DNA of 52,446 bases, taken from positions 1 through 52,446 of the forward strand of contig DDSA01000215.1 of assembly GCA_002343715.1 (NCBI GenBank), given 5' to 3'. The notes below the pieces were generated by a model, which worked only from the letters and a program-made list of their open reading frames with translations, searched no databases and was not told the DNA's origin. Below, in pieces: positions 45,318 through 52,446 of this stretch (positions are counted from its first letter, which is position 1; every line of letters starts with the position of its first letter). Position numbers and translations under genes: made by a program. Source of the DNA: Phycisphaerales bacterium UBA2402. GTDB taxonomy: Bacteria; Planctomycetota; Phycisphaerae; Phycisphaerales; UBA1924.

Positions 45318-46322
45318 TCATGGTCGCAGTTCATCGAGGGTGACGACTCGATACGAGCCGGGGCCGTCGCCGTGGGCGTTGGCGATGGCGGGCAGCAGGC
45401 CGGTGGGGTCGGGGTCGATGAACTGAAGGGCCTTGATGATCGCGGGCCGGTTGCCCGTTGAACCGCGCGGATTCATGCGATCCAGCTCCGCCAGTGTGGC
45501 ATCGGGCCCCTGCCCCCACGTCGCGTCAGGCCCCGATCGCCGAATGCTGCGAGTCAGCAGGAACACAAGATCGGGGTTGAGTTGGAGCGCCGCACGCAGG
45601 CCGATGAGCGGATCGGATCGGCCGCTGGGCCGCACGCCATCGAGCCAGGCACCCAGCCTCGTCTTCACTTCATCGGTTGCTCGCACCATCGTCGTCGTCG
45701 GATCGAAGAGCTCAGCCGTCGTGGAATCAACGCCCGGCGAGTGGCGGAAGACGACCACTTGGAAGGATTGCGATGGTTCCAACCTCGACACGGACCTGGC
45801 GAGTTCTGCCTTCACGAAATGGAGGCTCGTGGTCATCGCGCCGGAAGCATCTAACACGTAGACGACCCGCGCGGCGCGTTCGGACTTCACCCCCGCAAAG
45901 ATCGCGGGGCCGGGATTCGATGGAGGTGGAGGCGCTGGGCCTGCGGGCGGCTGGGGAGGTGGGGCTTTCGGAGCCGGACGAGACACCGGTTCAGGCGGCC
46001 GAGTAACGATCGGCGGCGCGGGCGGCAGGTCCGCGGGGATCAGTTGTGTCATCGCCGCAACAGACGGAGGCGGTGTGGGGTGGGGAGCGGGTTCAGCGGG
46101 TGCTTGTGGCGGAGGCTGTTCGATCCGAGCCGGAGGGGCAAGTGTCAGCACCGAATCGACGATCGGCGCATCAGTCAAGCGTCGGGGTTCAGCGAGCCTG
46201 ATCCGCACAAACCCGGCCAGCATCGCGGCATGTACAGCGAATGAAGCCACGATCGGCACCACGATCGCGGGTCGGAGCCAGCGTTTCCACATGCTTGACG
46301 GGTTGGCAGCGGGCAAACTCAT
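45318..46322 (-). CDS. Membrane-anchored proline-rich protein with VWA-like domain
   Basis: A 334-residue protein laid out as short cytoplasmic start, one membrane helix (AIVVPIVASFAVHAAMLAGFV), a proline-rich stretch (about residues 62-140) and a von Willebrand A-like domain. The metal-site motif is VLDASGAM at Asp158, that is D-x-S-x-A where D-x-S-x-S is usual. A later DPTTTMVRATDE and SGRSDPLIGLRAAL could supply the other ligands. The layout resembles TonB-type energy transducers with a different end domain. Function unknown; VWA domains mediate protein contacts. It is 54 nt downstream... in reverse orientation of tmk's start region, and both are on the minus strand, so co-transcription is possible. 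Confidence 0.78.
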   Translation of the reverse strand: MSLPAANPSSMWKRWLRPAIVVPIVASFAVHAAMLAGFVRIRLAEPRRLTDAPIVDSVLTLAPPARIEQPPPQAPAEPAPHPTPPPSVAAMTQLIPADLPPAPPIVTRPPEPVSRPAPKAPPPQPPAGPAPPPPSNPGPAIFAGVKSERAARVVYVLDASGAMTTSLHFVKAELARSVSRLEPSQSFQVVVFRHSPGVDSTTAELFDPTTTMVRATDEVKTRLGAWLDGVRPSGRSDPLIGLRAALQLNPDLVFLLTRSIRRSGPDATWGQGPDATLAELDRMNPRGSTGNRPAIIKALQFIDPDPTGLLPAIANAHGDGPGSYRVVTLDELRP

Positions 46323-46385
46323 CCGAAACGCCGGATTGGCTTGTGAAAGCCCGCGCCGGCAAGTGTAATTATATCGGTAGTTCAG

Positions 46386-47303
46386 TCAGTCTTTCGCCTG
46401 GGCTTCCCGTCGCCCGAGCGGGGGAAGCAACGCGCGATCGAAGGACAACGCGCCCGCTCCCGAAAAAACCAATGACATGGCCGCGCACAGCAGGATGAAC
46501 TGCCACATGAGTACCGCATGAACGGCGTTGCCTGCTGCGTCGCGAGCGAAGGCGGGATGGTTGGGCAGGAACCCGAGCAGCGTGTCGTTCGCTTGAATCG
46601 CCGGGCCGATCTTGGTCAGCCACATCGCCACCGCCATGGTCACGGCGAGATTCAGAGCAGCAAACCGGGTCATCAGCCCAACCAGCACGAATAGACCGCC
46701 GACCAGCTCGGCAACCGCCACGGCCCATGCGAGGTAGACCGGCCAGCGGCCCTCACCAAGTCTGGCGGGCAGGAGCGGCATGCCCGCCGTCCCGTTCGCG
46801 GCCGGGGCCGGATTGGCCGAACTATGAACGAGCAAGGCGATGCCGTACACCGCGCGCACGCTGGTCTCGTTTGGAAAATCCGCGCCTGAATAGTTGGATG
46901 TCACCGGGGTGTTCTGATGTTCCGATTCGAGGAGTGGGCGAGCAACAGTGAGAATGGATGCTCCCGATCCTGCCAAGGCAGGAGTAGCATGTGAGATCTG
47001 CTTATCCGTGGTTTTAGATTCCTCGGGTTTGTTCGGATCGGACTTGTCAGTCGCGGGGCGTTCTGGTGAACGGTCGGGTGGCGAGGCGACATCGCCCGGT
47101 GCGGGCACTTTCGGGATGGAGTTCGGTTCGGGTTTCGTCCCGCCTGAGATCACGCCCATGTTGGCCAGTGCCGCGGCGGCTTCGCCCTTTACCGGCATTT
47201 CCTGAAGAACCTTTCCGAACCCCGCCCAGAGAAATGTGATACCCAGGGCAACCCGAAGGAAAATGGGAGCGAGAGAGTGTCCCGTGCTGCACGAGCCTGC
47301 CAT
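46386..47303 (-). CDS. DoxX family membrane protein with a long inserted segment
   Basis: A 305-residue membrane protein. TM1 (IFLRVALGITFLWAGFGKV) and the later helices (VYLAWAVAVAELVGGLFVL, FAALNLAVTMAVAMWLT, LMWQFILLCAAMSLVFSGAG) match the DoxX four-helix pattern, including the G-F-G-K after TM1 and a late F-S-G-A-G. Between TM1 and TM2 about 150 residues are inserted (about 35-185): a hydrophilic, Pro/Lys/Asp-rich part and a more ordered part. Most DoxX proteins lack this. The family is linked to respiratory or thiol redox processes without a settled function. It lies 63 nt upstream of the VWA gene on the same strand. Confidence 0.82.
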   Translation of the reverse strand: MAGSCSTGHSLAPIFLRVALGITFLWAGFGKVLQEMPVKGEAAAALANMGVISGGTKPEPNSIPKVPAPGDVASPPDRSPERPATDKSDPNKPEESKTTDKQISHATPALAGSGASILTVARPLLESEHQNTPVTSNYSGADFPNETSVRAVYGIALLVHSSANPAPAANGTAGMPLLPARLGEGRWPVYLAWAVAVAELVGGLFVLVGLMTRFAALNLAVTMAVAMWLTKIGPAIQANDTLLGFLPNHPAFARDAAGNAVHAVLMWQFILLCAAMSLVFSGAGALSFDRALLPPLGRREAQAKD

Positions 47304-47361
47304 GATCGATCATCCTTTCAGCCAGACTGGTCAGTCAGCGGCGCATTGCCGTTGTTGGGAA

Positions 47362-47390
47362 TTGCCTTCCTGGCGATTCAATGATAATCC
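47362..47390 (+). promoter_or_regulatory. Possible promoter of tRNA-Leu
   Basis: TTGCCT at 47362-47367 is followed by TAATCC at 47385-47390 (17 nt) or GATAAT at 47383-47388 (15 nt), about 40 nt upstream of the tRNA. The match to consensus is moderate. Confidence 0.35.
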
Positions 47391-47430
47391 GTCTGGCCGA
47401 CCCGGCGGAATAAGATTTGTGACAAGAGCC

Positions 47431-47514
47431 GCGGGCGTGGCGGAACTGGCAGACGCGCGGGACTTAGGATCCCGTGGCCGAAAGGCTGTGCAGGTTCGAT
47501 TCCTGTCGCCCGCA
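47431..47514 (+). tRNA. tRNA-Leu (anticodon TAG)
   Basis: An 84-nt class II cloverleaf: acceptor GCGGGCG with CGCCCGC, discriminator A, anticodon stem CGGGA/TCCCG with loop CTTAGGA, a long variable arm (TGGCCGAAAGGCTGT) and T-loop TTCGATT. Anticodon TAG reads CUA and, by wobble, other CUN codons. CCA is not encoded. Confidence 0.96.
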
Positions 47515-47669
47515 TTCCGGTGGCATGTATGAATCGGGTTGGTTGGCGAGGGGCGAACCACACGTGTGGTATCTCGACCGTCCGTGTTTGAACAGACTGT
47601 GCGTCCATGTCGGCGTGCGGTATTGATGTACACCGATCGGCCTCGCGTTGGCGAGGGCACCAACCCGGT

Positions 47670-49316
47670 TCATCGCGGCCCCGGTCGTGGGGGGCTTGGG
47701 GCAGGGTTGAGAAAGTTCCGCGGCATGAGGGTGCGGAACGGATCCTGGCCAAATCCGCCGAACGGGTCGCGTTGCACGGGCACGTTCCTGTACACGATCT
47801 CCGCGTTGAGATAGCGGCTCTGGTTAAGTGTGTTTTCCGCTGCGTCGGAGCTGGGGCGAAGGATGACGTCAACGGTGTTCCCCCGCGGGGCGGGGCAAGG
47901 CCCCGTGACGGAGCGAGAGCCGTCCGATTGACGCGACCGCACGGTAGTCTGCCCGTTGATCGAGATCGTGATCGTTGACGCCATGAACGTCTGAATACCG
48001 GCGTTGTTCGGGATGGACTTGCCCGTCATGATCGATCCGACTTTGTGCTCGGCATCTCCGTCTTTGATCCAGACATCGAAGGCGATCGGCACGGGCAGGC
48101 TCTCACTCCCAAAGTCGATCGAGGCCGTGGGGCGTCCGGTCTGATTGATGAATCGGTCGAGCGGTTCGCGTCCGTACACAACGTTCTCGGGGGCGAGCGC
48201 TTCGCGGATCTGCCGTGTTGTGTCTTCCGTCGGCGCGATGGCCGTCGGCCCCCCATCCGCTGGAACAACCTGAACTGATGTGCCAAGCGTCATGGGTGTA
48301 GGTGCGCCTCCCGTGGGAGGTTGTGACAGCCCAAAGCCTTGCACGACCAGGAAACCGCGGACCTGTGATCCTGTGGACGGTGATCGAAGGAGCGAGGCAC
48401 GAATGGGATGTTCACCCGGTTGAAGATCGTCAGGCAACCGAACGGTGATGCCGCACTCACTGCCCACCATGCCGACCCCCAACCGGCTCAAGGAACCAGC
48501 ACCCGAAAGTGAACCGATTGCAGATGGATCCTTCCCGTCCAGACCCCCAAAGATGCCCGCACCCGAACTACGCGAACGAATCACCTCGGCGGGTTTGCCA
48601 CCGATCGTGATCGCATCCAGCGAGATATCGGCGGATGATGCAGTCCCCGAGGCACCTCGATACTCTTTGACCCGGATCAGCACAGGGATCGTTGCTCCCG
48701 CGCGGGCCGTTTCGCGGGTGACAAGTTCGAGCGGCAGCGTGTTCTCTCTGAACTTCGCTTCCTGAGCTTTGCTCAAGACCCCGTCGAGTTTGGCCCGCTC
48801 GATCAGGTCGCCCCACGCCTCGGACCACGGCCGAGTCAGGTCCGCCTGGGCCGCGAGCGTGTGCTCAATGACCCGTTGGTATTGCTGGGGCGACAGTGTG
48901 TTGGCCAGCGCTCTGTTCATCAGTTCCGTGGCGATGGCGTCGAGATGGCGGGGCGTCGCGTGACCCGCCTCCCACAGAAGCAGCCCTACAGGCTTGAAAC
49001 GATTGAGGTATGTGCCGGTCAACGCGGCGTAACCAATCACCCCGTAGGGGATGGAGGTCACCCCGATGAGAAAGAGACCCAACAGTGCCGCGCTTGGGCT
49101 GCGCCGCCGCATGCCGATCTGCACCGATCCGTCCCGTTTCAGACCCGCACCGCATTCGGGGCACGTCACAGTTTCCGGGTAGATGCCGAGCAGATCGAAC
49201 CGGCATTGGCGGCACACCGGGTGATTGTTGACTCTGCGGCCTCGCAGGCCGGCCACAAGAAACAGCAAGCCAACCAAAAGGAGAGTCAGAAGGATGAGAA
49301 GCAGTGTCGGAACCAT
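47670..49316 (-). CDS. Membrane protein with N-terminal zinc ribbon, unknown function
   Basis: A 548-residue protein with a membrane helix at the very N-terminus (LLLILLTLLLVGLLFLVAGL), a zinc ribbon (CRQC...CPEC, residues about 35-57) of the kind often seen in planctomycete membrane proteins, and a second helix (ALLGLFLIGVTSIPYGVIGY). The remaining 450 residues look extracytoplasmic: a helical part, then beta-rich segments, then a low-complexity Pro/Gly/Phe tail. I recognise no enzyme motif. The zinc ribbon between two helices would face the cytoplasm. It stands alone between tRNA-Leu and anmK. Confidence 0.75.
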   Translation of the reverse strand: MVPTLLLILLTLLLVGLLFLVAGLRGRRVNNHPVCRQCRFDLLGIYPETVTCPECGAGLKRDGSVQIGMRRRSPSAALLGLFLIGVTSIPYGVIGYAALTGTYLNRFKPVGLLLWEAGHATPRHLDAIATELMNRALANTLSPQQYQRVIEHTLAAQADLTRPWSEAWGDLIERAKLDGVLSKAQEAKFRENTLPLELVTRETARAGATIPVLIRVKEYRGASGTASSADISLDAITIGGKPAEVIRSRSSGAGIFGGLDGKDPSAIGSLSGAGSLSRLGVGMVGSECGITVRLPDDLQPGEHPIRASLLRSPSTGSQVRGFLVVQGFGLSQPPTGGAPTPMTLGTSVQVVPADGGPTAIAPTEDTTRQIREALAPENVVYGREPLDRFINQTGRPTASIDFGSESLPVPIAFDVWIKDGDAEHKVGSIMTGKSIPNNAGIQTFMASTITISINGQTTVRSRQSDGSRSVTGPCPAPRGNTVDVILRPSSDAAENTLNQSRYLNAEIVYRNVPVQRDPFGGFGQDPFRTLMPRNFLNPAPSPPRPGPR

Positions 49317-49441
49317 GGATCATAATGAGGGATGGATGCAGGGACAAAAGCCGTCGGTTTGTTCGTTTGCTTGTTGGTCGGTAGATGCGCGTTCGGGCGA
49401 TTCAAGTCAGCTTCAGAATGAATAGCCACTGAATGATCGAG

Positions 49442-50554
49442 TCAGCCGAAAGACAGGCCATCGGGGAACAGCCACGCGCCGGCGATGGGGGCGGGCACGC
49501 TACAACCCGTGATCGCCGGAAGGCCGATCGAGACTCGGTCTTGACACAAGGCACCAAGGACGGCCCATTCCACGGCCTCGCGGTGGGTCGCCGGTACCCC
49601 GTGTTCGTCTGTCAGCCCGATGTGTTCAGGGCAGTTGGCTTCGATGGCTCGGCGGAGCGCGAGATTCAACACACCGCCACCGGCAAGCAGTACCGAGTGT
49701 GCGCCTCGGGCGGCATCGGCGATCACCCGCCCGATGGCTACACACGCGGTCGCGGCGATATCGCTCGCGGGCAGGTGAGCACGATAGCGGCTGATCCAAT
49801 CCGCGGTCTCATCGCCGGTGCCCAGCGATCGACGCGGCCCGCGCAGCGAGGCGAAGATGCCGTCGAGGTCTTCGAAGGCTCCCTCGTCCACGCTCCCGCC
49901 AATGGCGCTGCTTCCTCCCTCATCAAAGGGTTTTCGCAACAGCAACCGTGCAATTCCGTCGAGCAGGTTGTTGCACGGGCACAAGTCGCTCGCGGTCACT
50001 CCCAACACTCCCATGTCGCGTTCGATCCGCGTGATGTTTGCAAAGCCACCAAGGTTCACAACCGCGATCTTCGCCGCGATCGCTCGGAAAAGCACATAAT
50101 CGGCGATCGGTGTGAGCGGCGCCCCCTGCCCACTCGCTGCGATGTCGGCGGCTCGCAGGTCGAAGACGACCGGACAACGCATCGCCGCGGCGATCGGTGC
50201 CGGCTGCATCAACTGCCAGGAAAGAGGCGGCTTGTGATAGACCGTCTGGCCGTGAACACACACCAGATCGGGGCGGATGGCCGTGTCCATGCCGCACAAA
50301 CGCTCGCACGCTTCGACGTGGAGCAGCGCCAACTCGCGCATAAGCGAGGCGACTTCGCCCGCGGTGACCGGTGCCTGTTCCGCGACCGTTCGCAGCCGGG
50401 CGGCCAGGTCGCCCAGCGGCAGGCTCACCGCGCCCACCACGCATGCCTTCATCTCCTCCAGCCCTCGTCCTTCAACGGCAATGAAGGCGGCATCCAGCCC
50501 GTCGATGCTGGTGCCCGTCATGCAGCCGATGATGTGACGGATGGGGTTACTCAA
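49442..50554 (-). CDS. anmK: Anhydro-N-acetylmuramic acid kinase
   Basis: Cleaves and phosphorylates 1,6-anhydro-MurNAc to MurNAc 6-phosphate in cell-wall recycling. The 370-residue protein has the nucleotide-binding opening GCMTGTSIDGLDAAF, the VCVHGQTVYHKP segment, VVNLGGFANIT and the second phosphate loop LLAGGGVLN. Length and order fit the family. Its start overlaps the end of the GH20 gene by 8 nt, so the two are coupled and GH20 is upstream in the same transcript. MurQ, the next enzyme, is not in the window. Confidence 0.95.
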   Translation of the reverse strand: MSNPIRHIIGCMTGTSIDGLDAAFIAVEGRGLEEMKACVVGAVSLPLGDLAARLRTVAEQAPVTAGEVASLMRELALLHVEACERLCGMDTAIRPDLVCVHGQTVYHKPPLSWQLMQPAPIAAAMRCPVVFDLRAADIAASGQGAPLTPIADYVLFRAIAAKIAVVNLGGFANITRIERDMGVLGVTASDLCPCNNLLDGIARLLLRKPFDEGGSSAIGGSVDEGAFEDLDGIFASLRGPRRSLGTGDETADWISRYRAHLPASDIAATACVAIGRVIADAARGAHSVLLAGGGVLNLALRRAIEANCPEHIGLTDEHGVPATHREAVEWAVLGALCQDRVSIGLPAITGCSVPAPIAGAWLFPDGLSFG

Positions 50555-52355
50555 AGAGTGTCACCTCTGCTGCGGCGGGGGAGGGGAACGAGCCGATCAC
50601 CTGATCAAAGTATGTAAGACTATGTGACAGCCCGCCTTCACGTGATCGACATCGCCACAGGCGAGCGTGCTCCGCCGCAAGCGAGCGGAACTCATCGGGA
50701 AGAGAGGTCAAGGCGGCTGTAATGCCGCCGCGGCGTGCGACCCCGCGCCGCGCGGCCGTCAGGGCGTATCGGGCGGTGTGGGTCAGTTCCTCGCGCACCA
50801 GGGTCGAGAGGCCTTCCGCCGGGATTCGTCGTGCAAGGTTCTCCAGTCGCGCTAATGCATCAGACCAGAGTTGGATCGGTCCGACCTCGCGCTGTTCGCC
50901 GAGTTGCTTGAACATGTCGATGAATACCGCCGTTTGGTTGAGCAGTCTTGTGCGCGTGGGGTGCGAGAGCGCGCCGCAGACCTCACGCAGAGGCAGATCG
51001 GCATCACCGATGGCATCCAGCCAACGTGAAGACTCACCCGTCGGGTCCCCGAAGAGATGGAGCGATTCCGCCTCGGCACTGAATGCTCCATCTGGGTTCC
51101 ACGCCGCCTGAGCCGCCTCTGCCAAGGCGTGCATGGTGAGAGGCCATTGTTGATGATGACCGCTGTCGCCCCAATCGCAGACGAGGAAGCCCTCCGCCCC
51201 ATGCCTCAGGCCCCCAATCGCGGCGGCCGCCAGATTGCCCCGACGCTCGGTTGTCCGGCCGGTGATGGAGCGCCACGTCGATGTGCCGGGGCAGACCCAG
51301 AACGGGTGGCCGTTCAGCATCTCGCCCCATTGGTTGAACGGCGAATCCGGCTCGTATCCCCAGGCCAGGGCCGTGACATCGGGGGGTATGTCCGCAACGC
51401 ACTCAGGATGCGACAACGCAATGTCGCCCCAGAACTGGGCACGCTTGCCGCGATGCCGCACCGCCGCGGCGATGTTCCTCACAAACTCCATGTACACCGC
51501 GGCTCGCCCCCGGCGTTCGACCTCGGCCCTGCTCCGACCAAACGCGATGTCGTAGACCTCATCGCACCCGATGTTGACGTGCGGTGAAGTAAAGCACGGG
51601 AGAAGTTGGTTGAGCAAACCTTCGACAAAAGCGATTGATTCGGGGATGGTGGGGCAGAGGGAGAACGGGCCGCTCCTGGGCCAGATATCGAACATCCAAT
51701 CTCCGTGAGTCTCCGCGAGGTTGGCATATGCACGGTGGCGGAGCCAGGGAACCATGTGACCGAAGCAGTTCTGATTCGCGGCTAGTTCGATGCCGCGCAC
51801 AGAGGCGTACGCGTCGAGTTCTCTCACCTCTTGCGGCGTCATCGGGGACCAGCCACTCCAGACCTCTTCGTGCCCCTCATAGGCGAACGTGTGCTCGGTA
51901 TAGAGCTGCAGGTGGTTGAACTTGAGGTTCACGAGAAGGTCAACGATCTCTCGCAGATGAGTCATCGTGGGCACCCGATCACGCGACACATCGAGCATAA
52001 CCCCACGCACCTGGAATGCAGGCCGATCATGAATGACCTGACAGGGAATGCCGATCGGGTTTGCCCGGACAAGTTGGGCCAGGGTTGCCAGCGCGTGACG
52101 GGCGCCTTCTTGTGAGCCCGCCGTGATCTCAATGGGATTGTTCGGATTGATTCGGAGCGTGTACGCGCCTTTCGGCGATGCGGCATCGGGCATCCAACGA
52201 ACCCACGGGATCTCGGTGGTTGCGGCGAGGCCCAACTCACCTTCAAGGCTCGGAGAGAGTAAACCCGGCTCCCAGCCCGCGCAGCCGCGTGACTGGGGCA
52301 CCGTATGCAACCCGGCGATGGGATGAACTTCGACCGGAACAGGAAGGAGCATCAA
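50547..52355 (-). CDS. GH20 beta-N-acetylhexosaminidase, cytoplasmic
   Basis: Removes terminal GlcNAc or GalNAc by substrate-assisted catalysis. The 602-residue protein has an N-terminal GH20b-like domain, the barrel start FQVRGVMLDVSRDRVP and the catalytic Asp-Glu pair in VNIGCDEVYD. Tryptophans that would line the sugar pocket follow (TALAWGYEPD, FLVCDWGDSG). No signal peptide is present (MMLLPVPVEVHP), so it probably acts in the cytoplasm on imported amino sugars or muropeptide-derived disaccharides. The 8-nt overlap with anmK supports a recycling role. The start is ATG at 52355 or 52352. Confidence 0.92.
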   Translation of the reverse strand: MMLLPVPVEVHPIAGLHTVPQSRGCAGWEPGLLSPSLEGELGLAATTEIPWVRWMPDAASPKGAYTLRINPNNPIEITAGSQEGARHALATLAQLVRANPIGIPCQVIHDRPAFQVRGVMLDVSRDRVPTMTHLREIVDLLVNLKFNHLQLYTEHTFAYEGHEEVWSGWSPMTPQEVRELDAYASVRGIELAANQNCFGHMVPWLRHRAYANLAETHGDWMFDIWPRSGPFSLCPTIPESIAFVEGLLNQLLPCFTSPHVNIGCDEVYDIAFGRSRAEVERRGRAAVYMEFVRNIAAAVRHRGKRAQFWGDIALSHPECVADIPPDVTALAWGYEPDSPFNQWGEMLNGHPFWVCPGTSTWRSITGRTTERRGNLAAAAIGGLRHGAEGFLVCDWGDSGHHQQWPLTMHALAEAAQAAWNPDGAFSAEAESLHLFGDPTGESSRWLDAIGDADLPLREVCGALSHPTRTRLLNQTAVFIDMFKQLGEQREVGPIQLWSDALARLENLARRIPAEGLSTLVREELTHTARYALTAARRGVARRGGITAALTSLPDEFRSLAAEHARLWRCRSREGGLSHSLTYFDQVIGSFPSPAAAEVTLFE

Positions 52356-52446
52356 CCATGATGCTACGGGTCATCCGGGCGATAGAGATGCGAGAGAACG
52401 ACGCATCGATTCGCGCATGAAAAAACCCGTCCGCGTGTTTCCGCCC

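Noticed and set aside
52421..52446. Half of a terminator at the right edge (A run then GC-rich arm)
   Set aside because: It would fit a minus-strand terminator, but the second arm lies outside the window and cannot be checked.

Overview
The window is GC-rich bacterial chromosome that looks like Planctomycetota, most likely class Phycisphaerae. The evidence is a PVC-type small basic protein (37608-37769), four proteins ending in a tandem dockerin-like D-x-N-x-D-G-G repeat, a PEP-CTERM-like anchor on a CHRD protein, three Tat-exported Gfo/Idh/MocA oxidoreductases, and a membrane protein with a planctomycete-style zinc ribbon. GTG/TTG starts are common. Housekeeping genes that usually sit in operons stand alone here (rpsP, rpsT, atpD, nuoI, ffh, miaB, tmk). 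This assignment is an inference from gene content; no 16S gene is present.

Layout. 0-4 kb: tail of a NitT/TauT-type ABC ATPase, then hutH and hutU, the first two steps of histidine degradation. 4-8.3 kb: a Tat-exported Gfo/Idh protein, a secreted three-repeat beta protein and an orphan histidine kinase. 8.3-12.7 kb (minus): a tight cluster of a Tat oxidoreductase, an ApbE flavin transferase, a second Tat oxidoreductase and a membrane protein with one c-heme motif. 12.9-16 kb (minus): tRNA-Glu with terminator, moaC-moaB, a small conserved hypothetical, a CPBP protease and rpsT. 16.2-17.6 kb: tRNA-Arg followed by a decayed integrase whose 3' part is replaced by the tail of a dockerin-type protein. 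17.6-22.6 kb: a CYTH triphosphatase gene diverging from a chain of overlapping genes (Pnkp-like metallophosphatase, non-canonical tyrosine recombinase, unknown 168-aa protein, HAD phosphatase, then rsmA). 22.7-35.6 kb: solitary atpD and mostly exported proteins (subtilase, BNR-repeat protein, CHRD protein, dockerin proteins, a beta-propeller/cytochrome c/dockerin fusion, a metzincin lipoprotein). 35.7-45.3 kb: rpsP, an amino-acid dehydrogenase, the small basic protein, a SPOR-like membrane protein, an SGNH hydrolase with dockerin tail, nuoI, ffh, miaB and tmk. 45.3-52.4 kb: a VWA membrane protein, a DoxX protein, tRNA-Leu, a zinc-ribbon membrane protein, and an overlapping anmK/GH20 pair for amino-sugar or peptidoglycan recycling.

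The best candidate for an undescribed system is 17.6-20.8 kb: a CYTH phosphohydrolase gene back to back with a near-consensus promoter driving a Pnkp-like phosphatase, a tyrosine recombinase lacking two canonical catalytic residues and an unrecognised protein, linked by 4-nt overlaps and lying about 2 kb from a tRNA gene with an integration scar. Second are the ApbE/Tat-oxidoreductase/c-heme cluster and the cysteine-bracketed dockerin module shared by four exported proteins. All domain calls come from reading motifs by eye; no database search was possible.
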